Shown here: positions 23,826-36,692 of the stretch, piece after piece
Numbering within the stretch: the stretch's first letter is position 1
Layout: each line of letters begins with the position of its first letter
Assembly (NCBI RefSeq): GCF_040802235.1
Contig: NC_133161.1
Location: forward strand, 19,237,001 to 19,301,000
Reading direction: 5' to 3'
DNA length: 64,000 nucleotides
DNA from: Manis javanica
Lineage: Eukaryota > Chordata > Mammalia > Pholidota > Manidae
Position numbers and translations under genes: made by a program
The notes under the pieces: model-generated
What the model saw: only the letters and a program-made list of their open reading frames with translations
The model's database searches: none
What the model was told of the DNA's origin: nothing

Positions 23826-24239
23826 GCTAAACTACATTCTCAGGGAAAGCCTTCTACCTACCCAGCTCCTACCCATCCTGCAAAACCTCTCTCCAATGCC
23901 ACCCTTTGAAGCTCCATGCCCACAGACAGAAGTAACCTATCAGTTCATAACTGTTGAACTCTTTTCTCTTTTACATTTTTTTTTTATATTTTAGAATACA
24001 CTTTTGGCACATTTTACCTTCATTACAATTATTAGCATGTGTGTACTATCTTCCCTATTACAGTGTAGGTCCTGTGGCCATGCTTCATTTATTTGTCTCC
24101 TTTAGATATAACTGATGAGATACTAAGTGTGTGAAAGGAAATCCCTCTGGCTCCTGATTAGTTATGGTGTGCTCAGATGAGGCAGGGCCTTTCCCCTGTT
24201 CTGTGTTCCAGTTCCCTCCATCACTCCCTCATTCAACAG
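23826..24239. other. Non-coding, no recognised element
   Basis: Contains a T-rich run at about 23975-23990; otherwise unique. Confidence 0.35.
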
Positions 24240-24640
24240 CACGTGCCTGCTTGCTCACCTCCATGATCTCATTTACTCCTTCATTCATCAGCTATTTAAT
24301 GGTACTTTACTGTGCCGGTGCTGATGAACACAGGCAAATAGAGAGACATAGTCCCTGACTTAACGAACCTATAATCTATGTGGAGAGTGCTAACAAAAGT
24401 GAATAGATTCCTATGTCTTTGTGAACTGTGCTGTAGAGGATTCCGGAGAGGAGCCCGTGAGTGAGGAGGGCAGGTTGGCTTAGATTTCTGGTTGACTTGA
24501 GGCAATGTTTAAGCAGAGCCTGGTAGGCTGAGGAGTCAGCTGTGTACGGAGCAGAAGGAGGAGGGACCCAGGCAGAGGGGATCTGGCGTGGGGAGACCCA
24601 GGCAGGGAGGGCAAGAGCTGCGTAAGGACGTTATCTCCAC
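24240..24640 (+). mobile_element. Ancient L2-like interspersed repeat remnant
   Basis: Degenerate series TGTGCCGGTGCTGATGAACACAGG, GACATAGTCCCTGACTTAACGAACC, GTGGAGAGTGCTAAC, then GGAGACCCAGGCAGGGAGGGCAAGAG, the order of the common old mammalian repeat also seen at 10140 and 28195. The family name is uncertain. Confidence 0.5.
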
Positions 24641-24896
24641 AGTTCCAAACTCTCCTTGGGTGAGAGGAATCCCCAGTCAGTTTCTGCTCTGTGTTCCGAC
24701 TTTACTCTTTGCAACTTCGGGAACATCATAGAGTACAGTTGACTTAAAATCTCTTAGGATGCTTTTCAACAATGTATAAATATTAATTCCATTTCTTCAT
24801 ATAGTGTTACACTTAGGTGAACAGGTATAAAATTCATACTCTTCCCATATGAAAATCATGCCTATAATCTCATTTTAATTCCCTTTTGATGTGTAT
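24641..24896. other. Non-coding spacer
   Basis: No recognised element. Confidence 0.35.
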
Positions 24897-25119
24897 CAGT
24901 GGTTCTCACCCAGGGGTAATTTTGTCCTCCAGGAGACATTTGGCAATGTACGCACTTTTGGTTGTCACAACTGCTGGAGGTGTTGGGTACTATTGGCATC
25001 TAGTGGGTAGAGGTCAGGGATGCTGCAAAACATTTTATATAGGATAGTGTGCCCTCCCCCCAAGAAAACCGAAGAATTCCCTGGCTCAGATTGTCAATAC
25101 TGTTGTTGAGATATCCTGA
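24897..25119 (+). mobile_element. MER5A-like hAT-Charlie element
   Basis: Nearly full length. It opens CAGTGGTTCTCACCCAGGGG, continues GGAGACATTTGGCAATGT, TTTTGGTTGTCACAACTG, GGCATCTAGTGGGTAGAGG, AGGGATGCTGCAAAACATTT, and closes with TGTTGAGATATCCTG, whose end mirrors the start as the terminal inverted repeat. Confidence 0.92.
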
Positions 25120-25249
25120 TATAGATACAGTCAGGATAGATATTCTTTTGATAGATGGAGAGCTGAGTCTGTGACAGAGATTGGCACTTGCCCCCTCACA
25201 CCCAGCATTCCCTGTCTCTAGTAGAAGCCCATTCTTTTCAAGATTGTGA

Positions 25250-25680
25250 TGCACTCCACCCAAGGACACTGTTTCCCAGGGTCCCATACAGTTAGTATGG
25301 CCTTGTGATTAAATCCTGACCACTGAGAATGTCAGCAGAAATATCTTGTCCTTTGGGAAGGTTGCCAAAATGGGGCTGACTTTGCTTATAGTGGTGTTAC
25401 AGGAACGTTTTGCTCTTGTTTTTCTTCCTTTCTGCTGCCTAGAATGTAGTATGCTAGGAGGAGCTCAAACAGCCATTTGAAATACCAATGACCTTGAGGA
25501 TAGGATAGGAGCCATGAAATGGCCTTGAGGTGACCTTGAAGATGGCAGAGCACAAAGACAGAGGGAGCCTTGGCCTCCAGGGTCTTCATGGAGCCCCTGG
25601 GCTCCCCTTCTCCAGACAGTTCACGAACCAGTGAACATGTGTGTTAAAATCTCTGTTATTTGGGGTTGCCTGTAATATCA
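25250..25680 (+). mobile_element. Ancient LTR, second of three related copies
   Basis: The 3' half fits well: GCCATTTGAAATACCAATGACC, then GAAGATGGCAGAGCACAAAG, ACAGAGGGAGCCTTGGCC and TCTTCATGGAGCCCCTGGG match the pattern 'GATGGCAGAGCAGAAAGAT…GAGCCTGGGTCC…TGATGGCATC'. The 5' half (CTGTTTCCCAGGGTCCC, GTATGGCCTTGTGATTAAATCC) is more decayed. Confidence 0.65.
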
Positions 25681-27734
25681 GGCGGAATCTACTTCCAGCT
25701 GAGAGACGGTCACCAGAGACTGAAGGTCCTGGATTTTTCTCTTGCATCTCAGGGACCCCTTTCTCCCCATGGGTATCTGTACTCCTCTTCTGGTACTGGT
25801 CTTCTGGCTTGCTAAACTGTCAGCCAGCCTCAGAGGCAATTTTCACAATTTTTCTAGTTCTAGGCCAGACTTCCTATGGGGAGATTTGCATGTAGTCCAT
25901 CTTCCAAGATCACACTCCAGGTAATGTCTTCCCCACCTTTGGGTGTACACTATCATGTGGGCTCAGTACAGTAGCCTCCTTGTCCCCTGGTCCCTCTCAT
26001 GAGACCCCCAGAAGTGGTGAGATAGGTTCTGAGAATGTGCATGGGGCCGGCACCACGCTGTTGCTTTTGAAGTCTGAAATTCTGTGTGGAGCTTGGATCT
26101 GGAAGTGTGAGGACATGTTTGCCAAAGGCTGGAGTTTTGATGTGGAGTGGAGAAATAGCTGTTACTTGGAGGGGGAGAAAAACACCTTTCATTTCTTTAG
26201 GGAAAGATAAGTAATGCAACTTTGCAGTTTCTCACTTCTGATCTTCTGGAGAGCAGATGTTCCTTGAGGAATGGCTGGTCCAGAGGCGACGTGTTTAAGT
26301 TCGCAAACACCACACATTTAGATGTTAGACATTTCAGTGTTGCTAAAGAAAACCACCAAATTAAACAGCCAACTTTCCCTTTTAGTTTTGTCAAAGAGAC
26401 TTCTTAAAATTACCTTGGCTGTTGGCAGTGGGATTGGCTCATTTGCCAGTCTCAGGGATAGGGGAATGGGGGAGATGTGTGACTGAGGTCAGGGAGACAA
26501 GTGACAGGAGGAGGTGAGGGAGAGGGAGGCTCCCGGGTGCACAGAAAAGCCTTCCTCCCTCGTGGGCCCAGCAGGGAACCGGTTGTGGGCCATGCTCACT
26601 CTTGCTAACCCACCTCCTGAGTGGTATCATCCGCTCCTCCAAGAGGCGGGGGTCATCACACTGCAGGGGAACCTCACCCCCCTGACATATGGGCGGGCAT
26701 CCTCTGAATGATGCACCCCCCCACCCCAGAAGGGAGAATGGCGCAGAAGACAGCCTTCAGTGAATGAGTGGACAGCCTTCTTTAGATTACAATGGATGGT
26801 GCCAAGGTTTAAACAGTGCACTTTGGGCTGGGTAAATAGCTTCTCTTAGCCCACTGACCCTCTTATCATTTCTGCATGCTTTAGTTTTTAAAACCTAGTG
26901 GGGGCAGGATGTTGGGGAGGCTGCTACCGAGAGCAGGAAGTGCAATGTCCAGAAGCTGTGTCCTCACTGGGGCAAAATTCTGCTGTTTATAGCAGGGGTA
27001 GGGAAGCAGGGGGAGACTCTGCAGTGCCGTTTTGAAGGGCTTCTTCTTGGAGGATGAGGATGAGCAGGATAGGGGCAGTGCCTCCAAACACCCACTCAAA
27101 GCCCCACCTGCTGGAGTGGTAGCCACAGGGCAGGCCTGCCACATAAATGGTGCAGTGCCACCGCCTCCTCTTAGGGACTCCAAATGCAGGGACCCTGGTG
27201 GGGAAACTGAGGCCCAGAGAGTTGCAGTGACTTGTATCTCATCACCCACCACATCCTGTGGAAGAGTGGGGCCAGCTTGGGTCCCCTGGCAACTAGTTTA
27301 AGGGTTTGTCTGTGTGATACTTTGGCTTCATAATATTCCCTTCTACGCGGGTGTTTGGACGTGTTCCATAAGTGTCCTGCTATGCAAAGCTCTTTCTTAA
27401 AATAGGAGAAGGCTAAACTCATCTGAAGGGACGGAAGGACCTTGCGAGGAGAACTAGGCATAATTACGAGTCACAGTCACCCCGGTTCCACTAGTTCAAA
27501 CAGGCAGATGGTGGATAGAACTGAAGCCAGACATTTTGCACTTACCAAATTAGCACCCGTCTGTTAGTCTGCAGAAAAGGGAAAAAAAATGGGCATCTCT
27601 CTTTTCACCATATAAGGTAAATAAAATCCAGTGCTCACGAGTGTTGGCCCCACAGGATGCAGAGGCGGTGTTATCAAAGCTGCCCCTCTCTTGGCCAGAT
27701 GCTCCCTGCCTCCATTGCTACTGGGAGGGCAGCT
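25681..27734. other. Non-coding DNA with one MIR scrap
   Basis: No exon supported. Unique-looking apart from a minus-strand MIR fragment at 27190-27285. Confidence 0.4.
27190..27285 (-). mobile_element. MIR SINE fragment
   Basis: Contains TGGGGAAACTGAGGCCCAGA and GAGTTGCAGTGACTTG, the inverted MIR core. Confidence 0.65.
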
Positions 27735-27940
27735 CAGAGTGATGGCAAGAGCTCAGGCTGTGGAGTCAGAGTCATAGGTTCAAATCCCAGCTCTGCGACT
27801 TATCATGGCTAGTGTGGCCTTCGCAACTTAACTCCAGACAGGCTGTTTGCTCACCTATAACATAGGCAAAATAACATCTATTAATCTAATGAAGTAAATA
27901 CAAGTAAAATAGCCAATTCACAGTAAGCCTTCTACAGTAA
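27735..27940 (+). mobile_element. MIR SINE with preserved Pol III B box
   Basis: Full MIR order: GTGATGGCAAGAGCTCAGGC, TGTGGAGTCAGAGTC, GGTTCAAATCCCAGCTCTGC, and a decayed 3' tail. The bases GGTTCAAATCC at 27778-27788 match the tRNA-type B box consensus exactly. This is a tRNA-derived SINE, not a tRNA gene; no cloverleaf was found. Confidence 0.88.
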
Positions 27941-28194
27941 GAGCTCCTTAGTAAAGGATGCCACCACTGAGCCCATCTGGCCTCCACCTATGTGGCCACA
28001 GAGTGTGGCTGGCTGATGTAAAATTCCCACTAACTCCAGGATGTCCCCCACAAGCCACATGTGTTTGTAGTCAGCTTTATGTGAAGGATGGGTGGGGTTC
28101 ATACTGCAGGACTTAACAATCCCATGACAGAGCATCCCTCTGCTTCCAGGGGAGCTGCTGGCACGGTTTTGAAATGAGCAGGTTATCACTGACC

Positions 28195-28800
28195 ACCAGC
28201 TGTCACCGAGGCCGCTGCTGCACATCAGGCCCTGATCTGGCCGTGGGGACACTGACCCTGCCCTCAGGGAACTCAGTCTGGGCAGAAAGATAGATATTCA
28301 AATGCATAATAATGACAAAACTTAAAAAATGCTATAACCCAAGTGTGATGAGTCCTAGTTGGCATGGGAAAGAAGGTATTGGGAGATGTCACTCTTCTGA
28401 ACTCTGAGCTGGACCGTGCGGGTGGACGGGGATTTTGCAGGTCACCAAGCTGGTGGAAGGGACCATGTGTGAGCAAGGTGTCGTGGCGTGGCAGTGCCTG
28501 GCTCTCCCACAGAGCAGTGAGCATTGCAGGGGGACAAGTGTCAGGCCCACCATCAAGTGTTGGATTTGAGTGCCAAGAGAGGCTGGGCCTGACCCTGAAC
28601 ATGGCCTGGAGACAAGGTGGGCCTTCGGTCAGTGGAGTGAGTGGCTCTTTCAGGTTTGCATTTTGGGAAGACCAGTTTGGCTGCACTGGGGAGAATGGGT
28701 CACGTAAGGCGAGAGTGGCAACAGGGAGACCAGTCTGTTGGCTATTGCGAGACCCAGGAGAGCTGAACCAAGGTATGGATTTAAGTCACATGAGAAGGGA
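28195..28800 (+). mobile_element. Ancient L2-like interspersed repeat remnant, long
   Basis: Begins CAGGCCCTGATCTGGCCGTGG, has GACCCTGCCCTCAGGGAACTC, GAAAGATAGATATTCAAATGC and ends with ACAGGGAGACCAGTCTGTTG plus GCTATTGCGAGACCCAGG. The order follows an old mammalian repeat whose 3' part reads '…GGGAGACCAGTTAGGAGGCTATTGCAGTAGTCCAGG'. About 600 bp retained. Family name uncertain. Confidence 0.55.
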
Positions 28801-31284
28801 AACTGGCTAGGCTCAGTGTGAATCAACATGGGGGATGAGGGAAGGAGGCTGGGGATGATCACCTTCTTGTTTTCTTGGACCAACTCTCTGTTGTTGTATC
28901 CCTGAAGTTGTAATGTCTGCAAGTGACTTCTCCTTTGCCATTACACTGGGTGTCCCTTGAGTGCAGGGACTATGTTCATTCCACCTGTACCCCTCCATGC
29001 TAATACACAATAGGGTCCCGATAGCCTTAGAATTGATATGTCAGTACATTAATGAACTATTCATTCTGCCTTGTACTGGACACCTCTTGGTGGAGAGTGT
29101 GTGTCCAGCTGGCTTGTTACAGCTCCCAGCGTGGGGTCTCATAGATGCCTATCAAACCCCATGGGATGATGATGAAGGTCGTGGCCATGGTGACAGTGCA
29201 ATGCTGCTGACCTTCCCCTTTCCAGAGCACAGTGCTTCCGAGCTTCCCTGGGGAACGCAGGAGGCCTAATTAATGAATGAGAGCAAAGTGTGATGGGAAG
29301 TTCTTGGCTGGAAGCAGCCATAGGTTCAGGGACCATTTCCGTTACACAGTGATCATTGTTCTCCTACCTCACAAGGGGCCCCATTAATGCTCTTCTGTCA
29401 AAGGAAGATAAAATCCAATCCCCTTAGCCTGGTTATTATGTTTTAGAACTATCCATCTCTCCATCTACAAAATTTCCCCTTGATTCCTCATCTGCTCAGT
29501 ATAGATTTGTAGCTGCTATTCTGCTGAGATCTGTGCTGCTTTTGGCTAGACGGGGAGAGCCCCCAGGTGAAGGAAGAGATCAAGGTCTGGTGGATAGGGG
29601 GGGCAGGGAAGCAGCTTCACCCTCAACAGTTTGAACCACCCGAGCCGTTTCTCCAGGGTTTTAAGCTGTGGTACATCTCATGTACTCAGGGGACACCTCT
29701 CCTGTGGGCATGTGTGGGCCAAGCTCAGGGAAGAGGGATGCTCAGGGCAAGGGTTTTCTGGTTAACTGAAAATTATTTTTAAAATCCTTGTGTAGGTTAG
29801 ATTTGTTAAACTCTTTTTTAAGAGTCTTCAGTCCATTTTCCCTCCTTATGCTGTTTGAACGCTGAACACTGTTTACTCTTGATTTTGTGATTCAGAAAGC
29901 AATCAGGATCATGATTCAGAATCTCTATTCCAAAATGCCAGTTTTGATGACACATAACCCCAGATGTGGAAGGCTCAAGGAACTGGGTGACTTCACTCAG
30001 GACACAGTCTCAATTTTATTTGGTTAACTTCCAGATACCAGCTGGTTTCTTGTGATTTGCTTCTAAAAGTTGAAGATAGGCAATTCTAAATATACAAGGG
30101 TTTGAATTACTTTCTGGTTAATGAAAGTTTTACCACATATCAAATACTCCCTCCACCTTATCATGTCTCAGGCTAAAAGTGAGACACGGCCCTGCAAATG
30201 AGGAGAGGTCATCATAAACTGCACCCTGCCCGACTGTTGACTCCTGATGTGAGTCCGGCCATGCAGGTGGTCCTGCTATCATGCTTGTTTTGGAAACACA
30301 AATTTGTTTCAATGCAACTGATGTCTTTAGGGAACAATTGAGCATAACACAAATTTCACATTTTTTTATGTGTGATTTAGCATCCAAGAAATGCTAGGTG
30401 AATGCAGAAAACTGCGCACAGCTGCAATGAGCAGTGTAAGAATATATACAGCACACAGGTGCATGCCTCAAACATATACTGGCTACCTCAGTTCACTGAC
30501 TGTGTAATGAGCCACACCCATCTTCATCTGTTGTTACAACTTTCTGTCTATTTCACATCACAATAACTCACAAGCTGCAACCTTTCTGGTAGACATTTCC
30601 ACAAGTAAACACCAAGTAAAGTACCATCTTTATTGTAGCATTCATGGTTTTCTTAACCATTTTACATGTGTAAAATTGTGCTACCATCTTTATTAGATTC
30701 CTTTCCTTTTAGAAAAATTGTGTCATCAATGGAGTTTTTGAGTATTGTGCCTCCAACCCTATTTTTTCCCCATAAGCCTTGTGGTTTTTATTGTGTGACT
30801 TTGCACATCACAGTGACTTTCAGGAATGCATATATTGCATTACAGCAAAACTGGCTGTCACTGGGGAGCTCCGAGCCTCACTCTAACCAGCTGGGAAAGG
30901 GAGATAGTGTTCATCAGAGAGGAGGGACTTCACTAAGTCTGCAAGAAGCATTCGATGACCTTACCACAGGCCACTTGGATTACTCACCAAAGATATGTAA
31001 TTTATAAAGAATATTTCTAAAAGGCTGAGTATATCTTCCAGTTTAAAGAAATGGGAAGCTGACAACATTTTAAAGTGGATATATAAGGAGGTATCATTTC
31101 AACTTTACTTAGGTGGTATACAAAGCATAGAACACATGTTCTCTCAGTTATGCATAAACTTCCTTTGTGAAATCCAGAAAATGTCCAGGAACATGCCAGA
31201 GATGGGACTGGCACACGTTAGGTGCTCCCTGTGGAACAGATGCACTGCACACATCATCTCACTGAATCTGCATGCCACACCATT
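28801..31284. other. Non-coding, no recognised element
   Basis: Unique-looking. The AT-rich 30370-30870 segment may be a decayed repeat that I could not place. No exon supported. Confidence 0.35.
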
Positions 31285-31640
31285 CCCATGTTCTTCACGT
31301 GTTTGTTGAACCCGGCTGGGTACTGGGTGCTCATCCAGGCATGGGATTATGCCAGTGAGCAAAACACACTGCTGCCCTCCGGGAGCTGAACTTCTAATGC
31401 AGCAAGATTTATATCATGAGTCAACAAATCAGCACACCCCTGGCTGTGCTGCAGTAAGTGCTATGGAGAGAATTACAGGGAAAGGGGTATTCAGGGCAGA
31501 GGGAACAGGGGGGACAGTCAAGGGCGCCCTGAGCGGGGAGCATGCAGCACTGCCTTCTCCATTCCAACAGGTGAAGAAACTGAGGTAAAGACAGAAAGGC
31601 CAAGTTGCTCAGAGCCTTTAGTAGGCCAGCTGGGAGGTCA
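31285..31640 (+). mobile_element. Ancient repeat with MIR-type scrap at its right end
   Basis: GTTTGTTGAACCCGGCTGGG, ACTGGGTGCTCATCCAGG, GCCAGTGAGCAAAACACACTG, CTGCCCTCCGGGAGCTGAAC and AAGTGCTATGGAGAGAATTAC follow the old L2-like repeat order. At 31565-31640, ACAGGTGAAGAAACTGAGG plus GGCCAGCTGGGAGGTCAGG is the inverted core of a MIR. Confidence 0.6.
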
Positions 31641-32765
31641 GGGGAGGGAAGGAAGGAGGATAGAATTTGTTCCCAGCCAGTAGGGAGAGGTAGAAAGTGT
31701 AGTGAGGACTGGGCTGAATCTAGTTTTACTTCAGAGTATATTTCTTTCTATAGCTTTAAGCACTTTCTACTGCTTAAGCTTGATTTTCCTCAAGCATGGC
31801 TTTCCTCTCCTTACCCCACTGTTGCTCAAGGACCTGGGGGGTTTCTCCAATGACGACTGTGTTATTTGCTAGGGCTGTGTCTAGGAAAAGTTCAATGCAT
31901 TTCCTTTACTCTCACACGACACTGTACTTCTGATAGCAGATGCATGGGTTTTCCACACATCGAGCAGGTCTCCAGCACCAGCTGGGTATCCTCCACTTGA
32001 ATTCTGTTCTGATACGGTGTACCTGGAGTTAGCATCCGATTCCACAAGTTAAAGGCTTAGTTCCACAAGATGCCCCCACTTCAGACGCCAGTCACCAAGT
32101 CCCAACTGTCCCTGTGCTTTTGTCTGACTGGTTATAAATTCAGGTTCCCATGGCCCTCTCCTTTGGTTCCATAATTTGCTAGAATGACTCAAATAACTCA
32201 GTGAAACACTTACTTTCAGCAGTTGGTAAAAAGGATATAATAAAGGGTACAGACGAGCAGCCAGGTGGAGAGGTGCACAGGGTGAGGTATGGGGAAAGGG
32301 CGTGAAGCTTCCATGCACTGTCTAGATGGGCTGCTCTCCTAGCACCTCCACGTGTTCAGCGACCCAGAAGCTCTCTGAGCCCTGTTCTTTTGGGAATTCT
32401 ATGGAGGCTTCATCACAAAGGCAAGATCAGTCATTCACTCAATCCCCAGTCCCTTTCCCCTTCCCAGAAGACAGGGGTTGGGCTGGAAGTTCCAAGCTTC
32501 TAATCGTGGCTGGGTCTTTCTGGTAACCACCATCCATGCAGGATCCTCCAGGAACCCACCAAGAGTTGCTTCATTAGAATGAAAGGTGCTTCTACCACCC
32601 CAGAAATGCCAAGGGATTTACGAGTCCTGTGCAAGGAGCCATGTTCAAAGACCAAAGAACGAAAGATGCTCCTTGTGCTTTATCACTTAGGGGACTACCA
32701 GGGTCCAGTTCTGTGCCAGGAACTGGTGGCAGAGACCAAATGTATATACTTTTCCTGTTTCACAG
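31641..32765. other. Non-coding, no recognised element
   Basis: No exon or repeat that I can support. Confidence 0.35.
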
Positions 32766-33185
32766 GCCGACGTGACAAAGCTTCACACACGAGGTGGCTG
32801 AAAACAACAGAAATGTATTGTCTCCCAGCTCTAGAGGCTGGCAGTTAGAGATCAAGGTGTCAGCAGGGCCCCGCTCCCTCTGCAGGCTCTAGAGAAGGTT
32901 CCTTCCTCACCTGCCCTCTGGCTTCTGGTAGTGGCCAGCAGTCCTTGGTGTTCTTCCTGCGTGTGTTTCTGTTGGTGTCTAATTTCCCTCTTCTTAAAAG
33001 GACTCCAGTCTGATTAGATGAGGGCCCACCCTGATCAAGTATGGCCTCATCTTAACGTGATTACATCTGCAAAGACCTTGTTTTCACACTAGGTCACATT
33101 CACACATACTGGGGGTTAGGACCTGAGCATATCTTCTGGGAAGGAAGACAGTTCAAGTTCAAATTCAACCTACTAGCACTGACCA
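32766..33185 (-). mobile_element. MaLR-type LTR, diverged
   Basis: Inverted LTR order: GAAAACAACAGAAATGTATTG, GAGGCTGGCAGTTAGAGATC, AAGGTGTCAGCAGGGCC, TTCTTAAAAGGACTCCAGTC, GGGCCCACCCTGATCAAGTA, TAACGTGATTACATCTGC and GTTAGGACCTGAGCATATC. More diverged than the copies at 4607-5784. Confidence 0.8.
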
Positions 33186-33504
33186 GACCAAGTCCAGACT
33201 GTCCGGCTGACTTCCTGTATCCCTAGACCTGGCCCAGACCTACCAGCATCACTTCCTACTTCCCCAAAACCCTTCATACACAGTCACATCTCTGGGCCTT
33301 TAACCTTTCCACCATCCATCGTGTCACCTACCCATTCCCCAGGGTCAAAGCCCAGTGGTGCCTTGTCCCCAAGCCCTCTGATGATTCTCTCATTCTGTCA
33401 GCCCATGCTGACTCCCTTCTCTGAATCCTCACAGCCACTGCTCAGACAGAGCATCATCTGTGTAGTACAGAAAAAAATCAAAGCCTAGCTTGAAGGTTCT
33501 AGTC

Positions 33505-33740
33505 TAGTGTGGTTAAGAGGTAAAGGACCTGGGCCTGGCACGACCCAGCACGGATTTGGATTTAGCTCTGCCTCTTCCTAACTGTATGACCTTGAATGAA
33601 TTACTCATCCTCTCTGCGCTTCAGCTTCTTCATCAGTAAAATGTGGATAATAACGGTGCCAAAATCACAGGTTGTTGAGGGAATTAAAAGAGATGATTCC
33701 TGCCGAGTACTCAGTGTGGGGACTGCTATTAACTATATTT
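33505..33740 (+). mobile_element. MIR SINE
   Basis: GTGGTTAAGAGGTAAAGGAC, GGATTTAGCTCTGCCTCTTC, ACTGTATGACCTTGAATG, TCAGCTTCTTCATCAGTAAA and TTGAGGGAATTAAAAGAG give the full MIR order, well preserved. Confidence 0.88.
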
Positions 33741-34780
33741 ATTGGGAGTACCCGGGACGCTTGCCTTTTAAAAGTGTCCCTCTCTTGGTTGGTACTGAGG
33801 CTGAGATGCTAAGCACTGGCTGGAGTCAAAAAAGCAGGGCCATCAAGGGCTGGGACAGGATGGAAGTCTATGTAGGACCATGTGTCTGGGTTCCAGGAAG
33901 TGGCTGCAGCCAGGGGCAGTCTGGTGTGAGCAAAGGACATGTGGCATGTGGTCATCTGCACATAGAATGAGAGGCATGCCATGCTTTTATTTAGAGAAAT
34001 AGCTTATTGAAGGAAAATGACTGAATAATGGTAAGTTTGGGTCAAAATTGTAGAGGGAGGTATAGATAGGATGGGCCTCCTGGTAAATGATTATTTCAAG
34101 TCAGAGAGAGGAAGAGTTGGGGAGAATCCATGGCATCCCTTGGCTAGTTCTGTCATCTTACACAAGCTGATGTTTACAGTTGTTGTTACTGAATAGTAAC
34201 TGTTATCGTTACTGAATAATAATAACCATTTACCAGTTTATTAAGACTCTTTCTGTGTTACACATAATGAGAACCAGCCCAAGCTAACTTGAATAACAAG
34301 AAGGGATCTTTGGCGTGAAGAACTTTATTATGAAGGGGTCCGAGTTTGATGGGGCCCAAGGGCGGACATGAAGTAGAGGCAGGGACTAGAATGTTATCTG
34401 CACTCTGTCTCTTTTCTCCTCTCTGCGTGTGTGTCCCTCTGCTCCCTCCATTTGAAGACCAACGTCCCCAGCTGCTCCAGAATGTTTGGCAGAGCACAGG
34501 GTCCCTGTCAGCTCCTGAGCTTGTAGGTGTTCAGGGTCCTCTGTGCAGAGGGAGACCAATCTCTCTCAGCACCTATCCAATGCCAGCTCTCAGGGAAAAG
34601 GACGTGTATTGGCCTGCCTTGGGTTAGGTGCCCCCCCTGGACCACAGAGTGGTAGTTAGGTATCCTGGACCCCACCCCTGGGACCATGCAGACTGGAGAC
34701 CCAAGGAGGACTTCTTGGAAGAGGGCAGTGTGCAGTGATGGAGAGAGCTGGGCAAATAACCCAATCAGAGCCTAATGCGA
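33741..34780. other. Non-coding, no recognised element
   Basis: Unique-looking sequence with an AT-rich patch at 34150-34260; no exon supported. Confidence 0.35.
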
Positions 34781-34990
34781 CCAGATAGTCTGCAGTGCAC
34801 TTTATTAAATCCTCATTGCAATCTTGCAAAATGTAAATTAACATTACCCATACACTGGCATAGAAACAGGCTCAGAGTTATCATGTAACTTGCTCAGATT
34901 CATCATTAATATGTAGTGGATGCAGTTTTAATTTATGTGAAACTAAGGCTCAAAATTAAGTGTTTTGCCCAAGGTCAGAATTAATTCATA
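34781..34990 (-). mobile_element. MIR SINE, inverted
   Basis: TTTATTAAATCCTCATTGCAATC, ACATTACCCATACACTGG, AGAAACAGGCTCAGAG and GTAACTTGCTCAGATTC follow the reversed MIR core. A second similar piece (AACTAAGGCTCAAAATTAAG, TTTTGCCCAAGGTCAG) sits at 34940-34985. Confidence 0.75.
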
Positions 34991-36544
34991 GCCAAACATG
35001 GACAAATTGGTGTGATATATTCTAAAACATACAAAACCACACCCAAGGCAAGCATGTAAATAGACGTCAGCCTTGCAGCTGGGAGTCTTGTGTATTTGGT
35101 GCCAGTCGGCTAGCCCATCTCCCATGTCCTAATGCAGGCCCTGCCCTCCCACAGGCTGCATGAGCTGGGCCAAGGGGCACGTGGGTCCTCTCCCTCGCCT
35201 AGCAGAGGCCCAGACAGTTTCAGCAGGCACTTCTCTACCCAACAGGTTTACCTGCAAGGTTGAATCCTGGCCAGAAGGTGGTCACAGAGCTGGATTGTCG
35301 TAGGGTTGGGCTCCCCGACTTCCTCCTGCAGCCTAACATGGTACTGAATCTTACGAGGGCAGGTCAGTGAAGCTTCTGCTCAGAGACCAGACCCAGTCAC
35401 TGTTAGATTATCTGCAGCTCAGGGCCACAATGTAGCTGGGCAGAAGTGATTTACAGAGAAGTAGTTCCTGACAAGGGGTGCTGGTGACCTTATAAACCCA
35501 GACACTGAAGCAGCTTGGCCTCCCTTTTCCCAGGGTGGAATTAATTCATCCTAACTCTCTGAAGTCCATTTGATTGTGTTTTTTTTTTTTAATTTAAGAA
35601 AGAGAATACAGCTCCCAGCAGTCTGTGCTATTTCTTTGAGACATTTATAAACTACCAATTGCATCAGTGTGGGGCTACTTAGACTGAAACCAGCAAACTG
35701 GCTATGAGAAGAATAAAAACATGGCAAAAAAGGAAGGAAAGAATTTTAAATATTTTAAATATTTCCATTACATGGCTGACAGATCTTTTCTGGATACTTG
35801 TGGGATTTCTTTGACTTTTATTGATTCATTGTAAGTGGTTGATGAGCAAAGGTAAAGGGGAATTTTGCTCTTTCTTCATGTTTCTTCTGTTCATAGAGTT
35901 GTACCAACACTTAGATAGTGTCAGGTAGAAGCTTCTTTCTCTTACGCTGACTCCTGCAAGGGTGGAGGGGCAACCCACTGACAGGTGAGATACCGAGAGT
36001 CTGACCTTCTTAGTCCAGATGTTCCCATGGGCAGGCTCTGCATCAGGGACTGATCTCCATGCCTTTGGTTTCCCTTCCACTCTCTTCCCTGGCTAAGATG
36101 GGAGACAAGCCTTGTCACCCACAGTGACCATCCTGTTGGCTGTATACATGCCCATTCTACAGACCCCAGTCTCCCATGTGTGAGCACCAGAGTTGGGATT
36201 TGGGAAGAAGGAGTCAGAAGCTTGTTTTGGTCTTGGGACTAAACTGTGTCCTCTACTATTACCAATAAAAAAAAGAACCCTATATTTTTATTTTTATTTA
36301 ACTCCAGTTGAACTCTGTATCTCAGCTGATTTTGTAGTTGGGAGGAGAGGGCTATGATTAACGGTCATCTCCTCAAAGGTCAACAGTTCATTTTCATTGA
36401 GTGCCACAACTACTAACCATGTTAGTGAACCTGATAGTAAGTACGTTTTTCCTAGGGAGGGCTAAATTTTGTCTAGAAAAATCATGTAGGTAAGGATTGG
36501 CTTTCAGGAAAATGGCTGGGGCAAAGAACAAAGAGGTTGGGGTT
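34991..36544. other. Non-coding, includes a poly-T run
   Basis: A run of 14 T (about 35579-35592) is followed by AT-rich DNA. No exon or repeat family supported. Confidence 0.35.
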
Positions 36545-36692
36545 AGATTAAACCTGGGTTTGAATGCTGGTTCTTCCACTTATTAGCAGCTGACCTCGAG
36601 GGAAGGCTAATTTTGGGTCTCTGACTCTTATATTCCATAACTTCAAAATGGGCATAATAAAACCCATTTCAAAGTGTCACTGTGAGGATTAA
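36545..36692 (+). mobile_element. Outer MIR SINE, left part (interrupted)
   Basis: GGTTTGAATGCTGGTTCTTCC, ACTTATTAGCAGCTGACC, CTTCAAAATGGGCATAATAAAAC and CACTGTGAGGATTAACAAC give MIR order up to the tail, which then breaks off. Confidence 0.8.

Noticed and set aside
27738-27830. tRNA gene
   Set aside because: The perfect B box belongs to a tRNA-derived MIR SINE; no cloverleaf or discriminator end.
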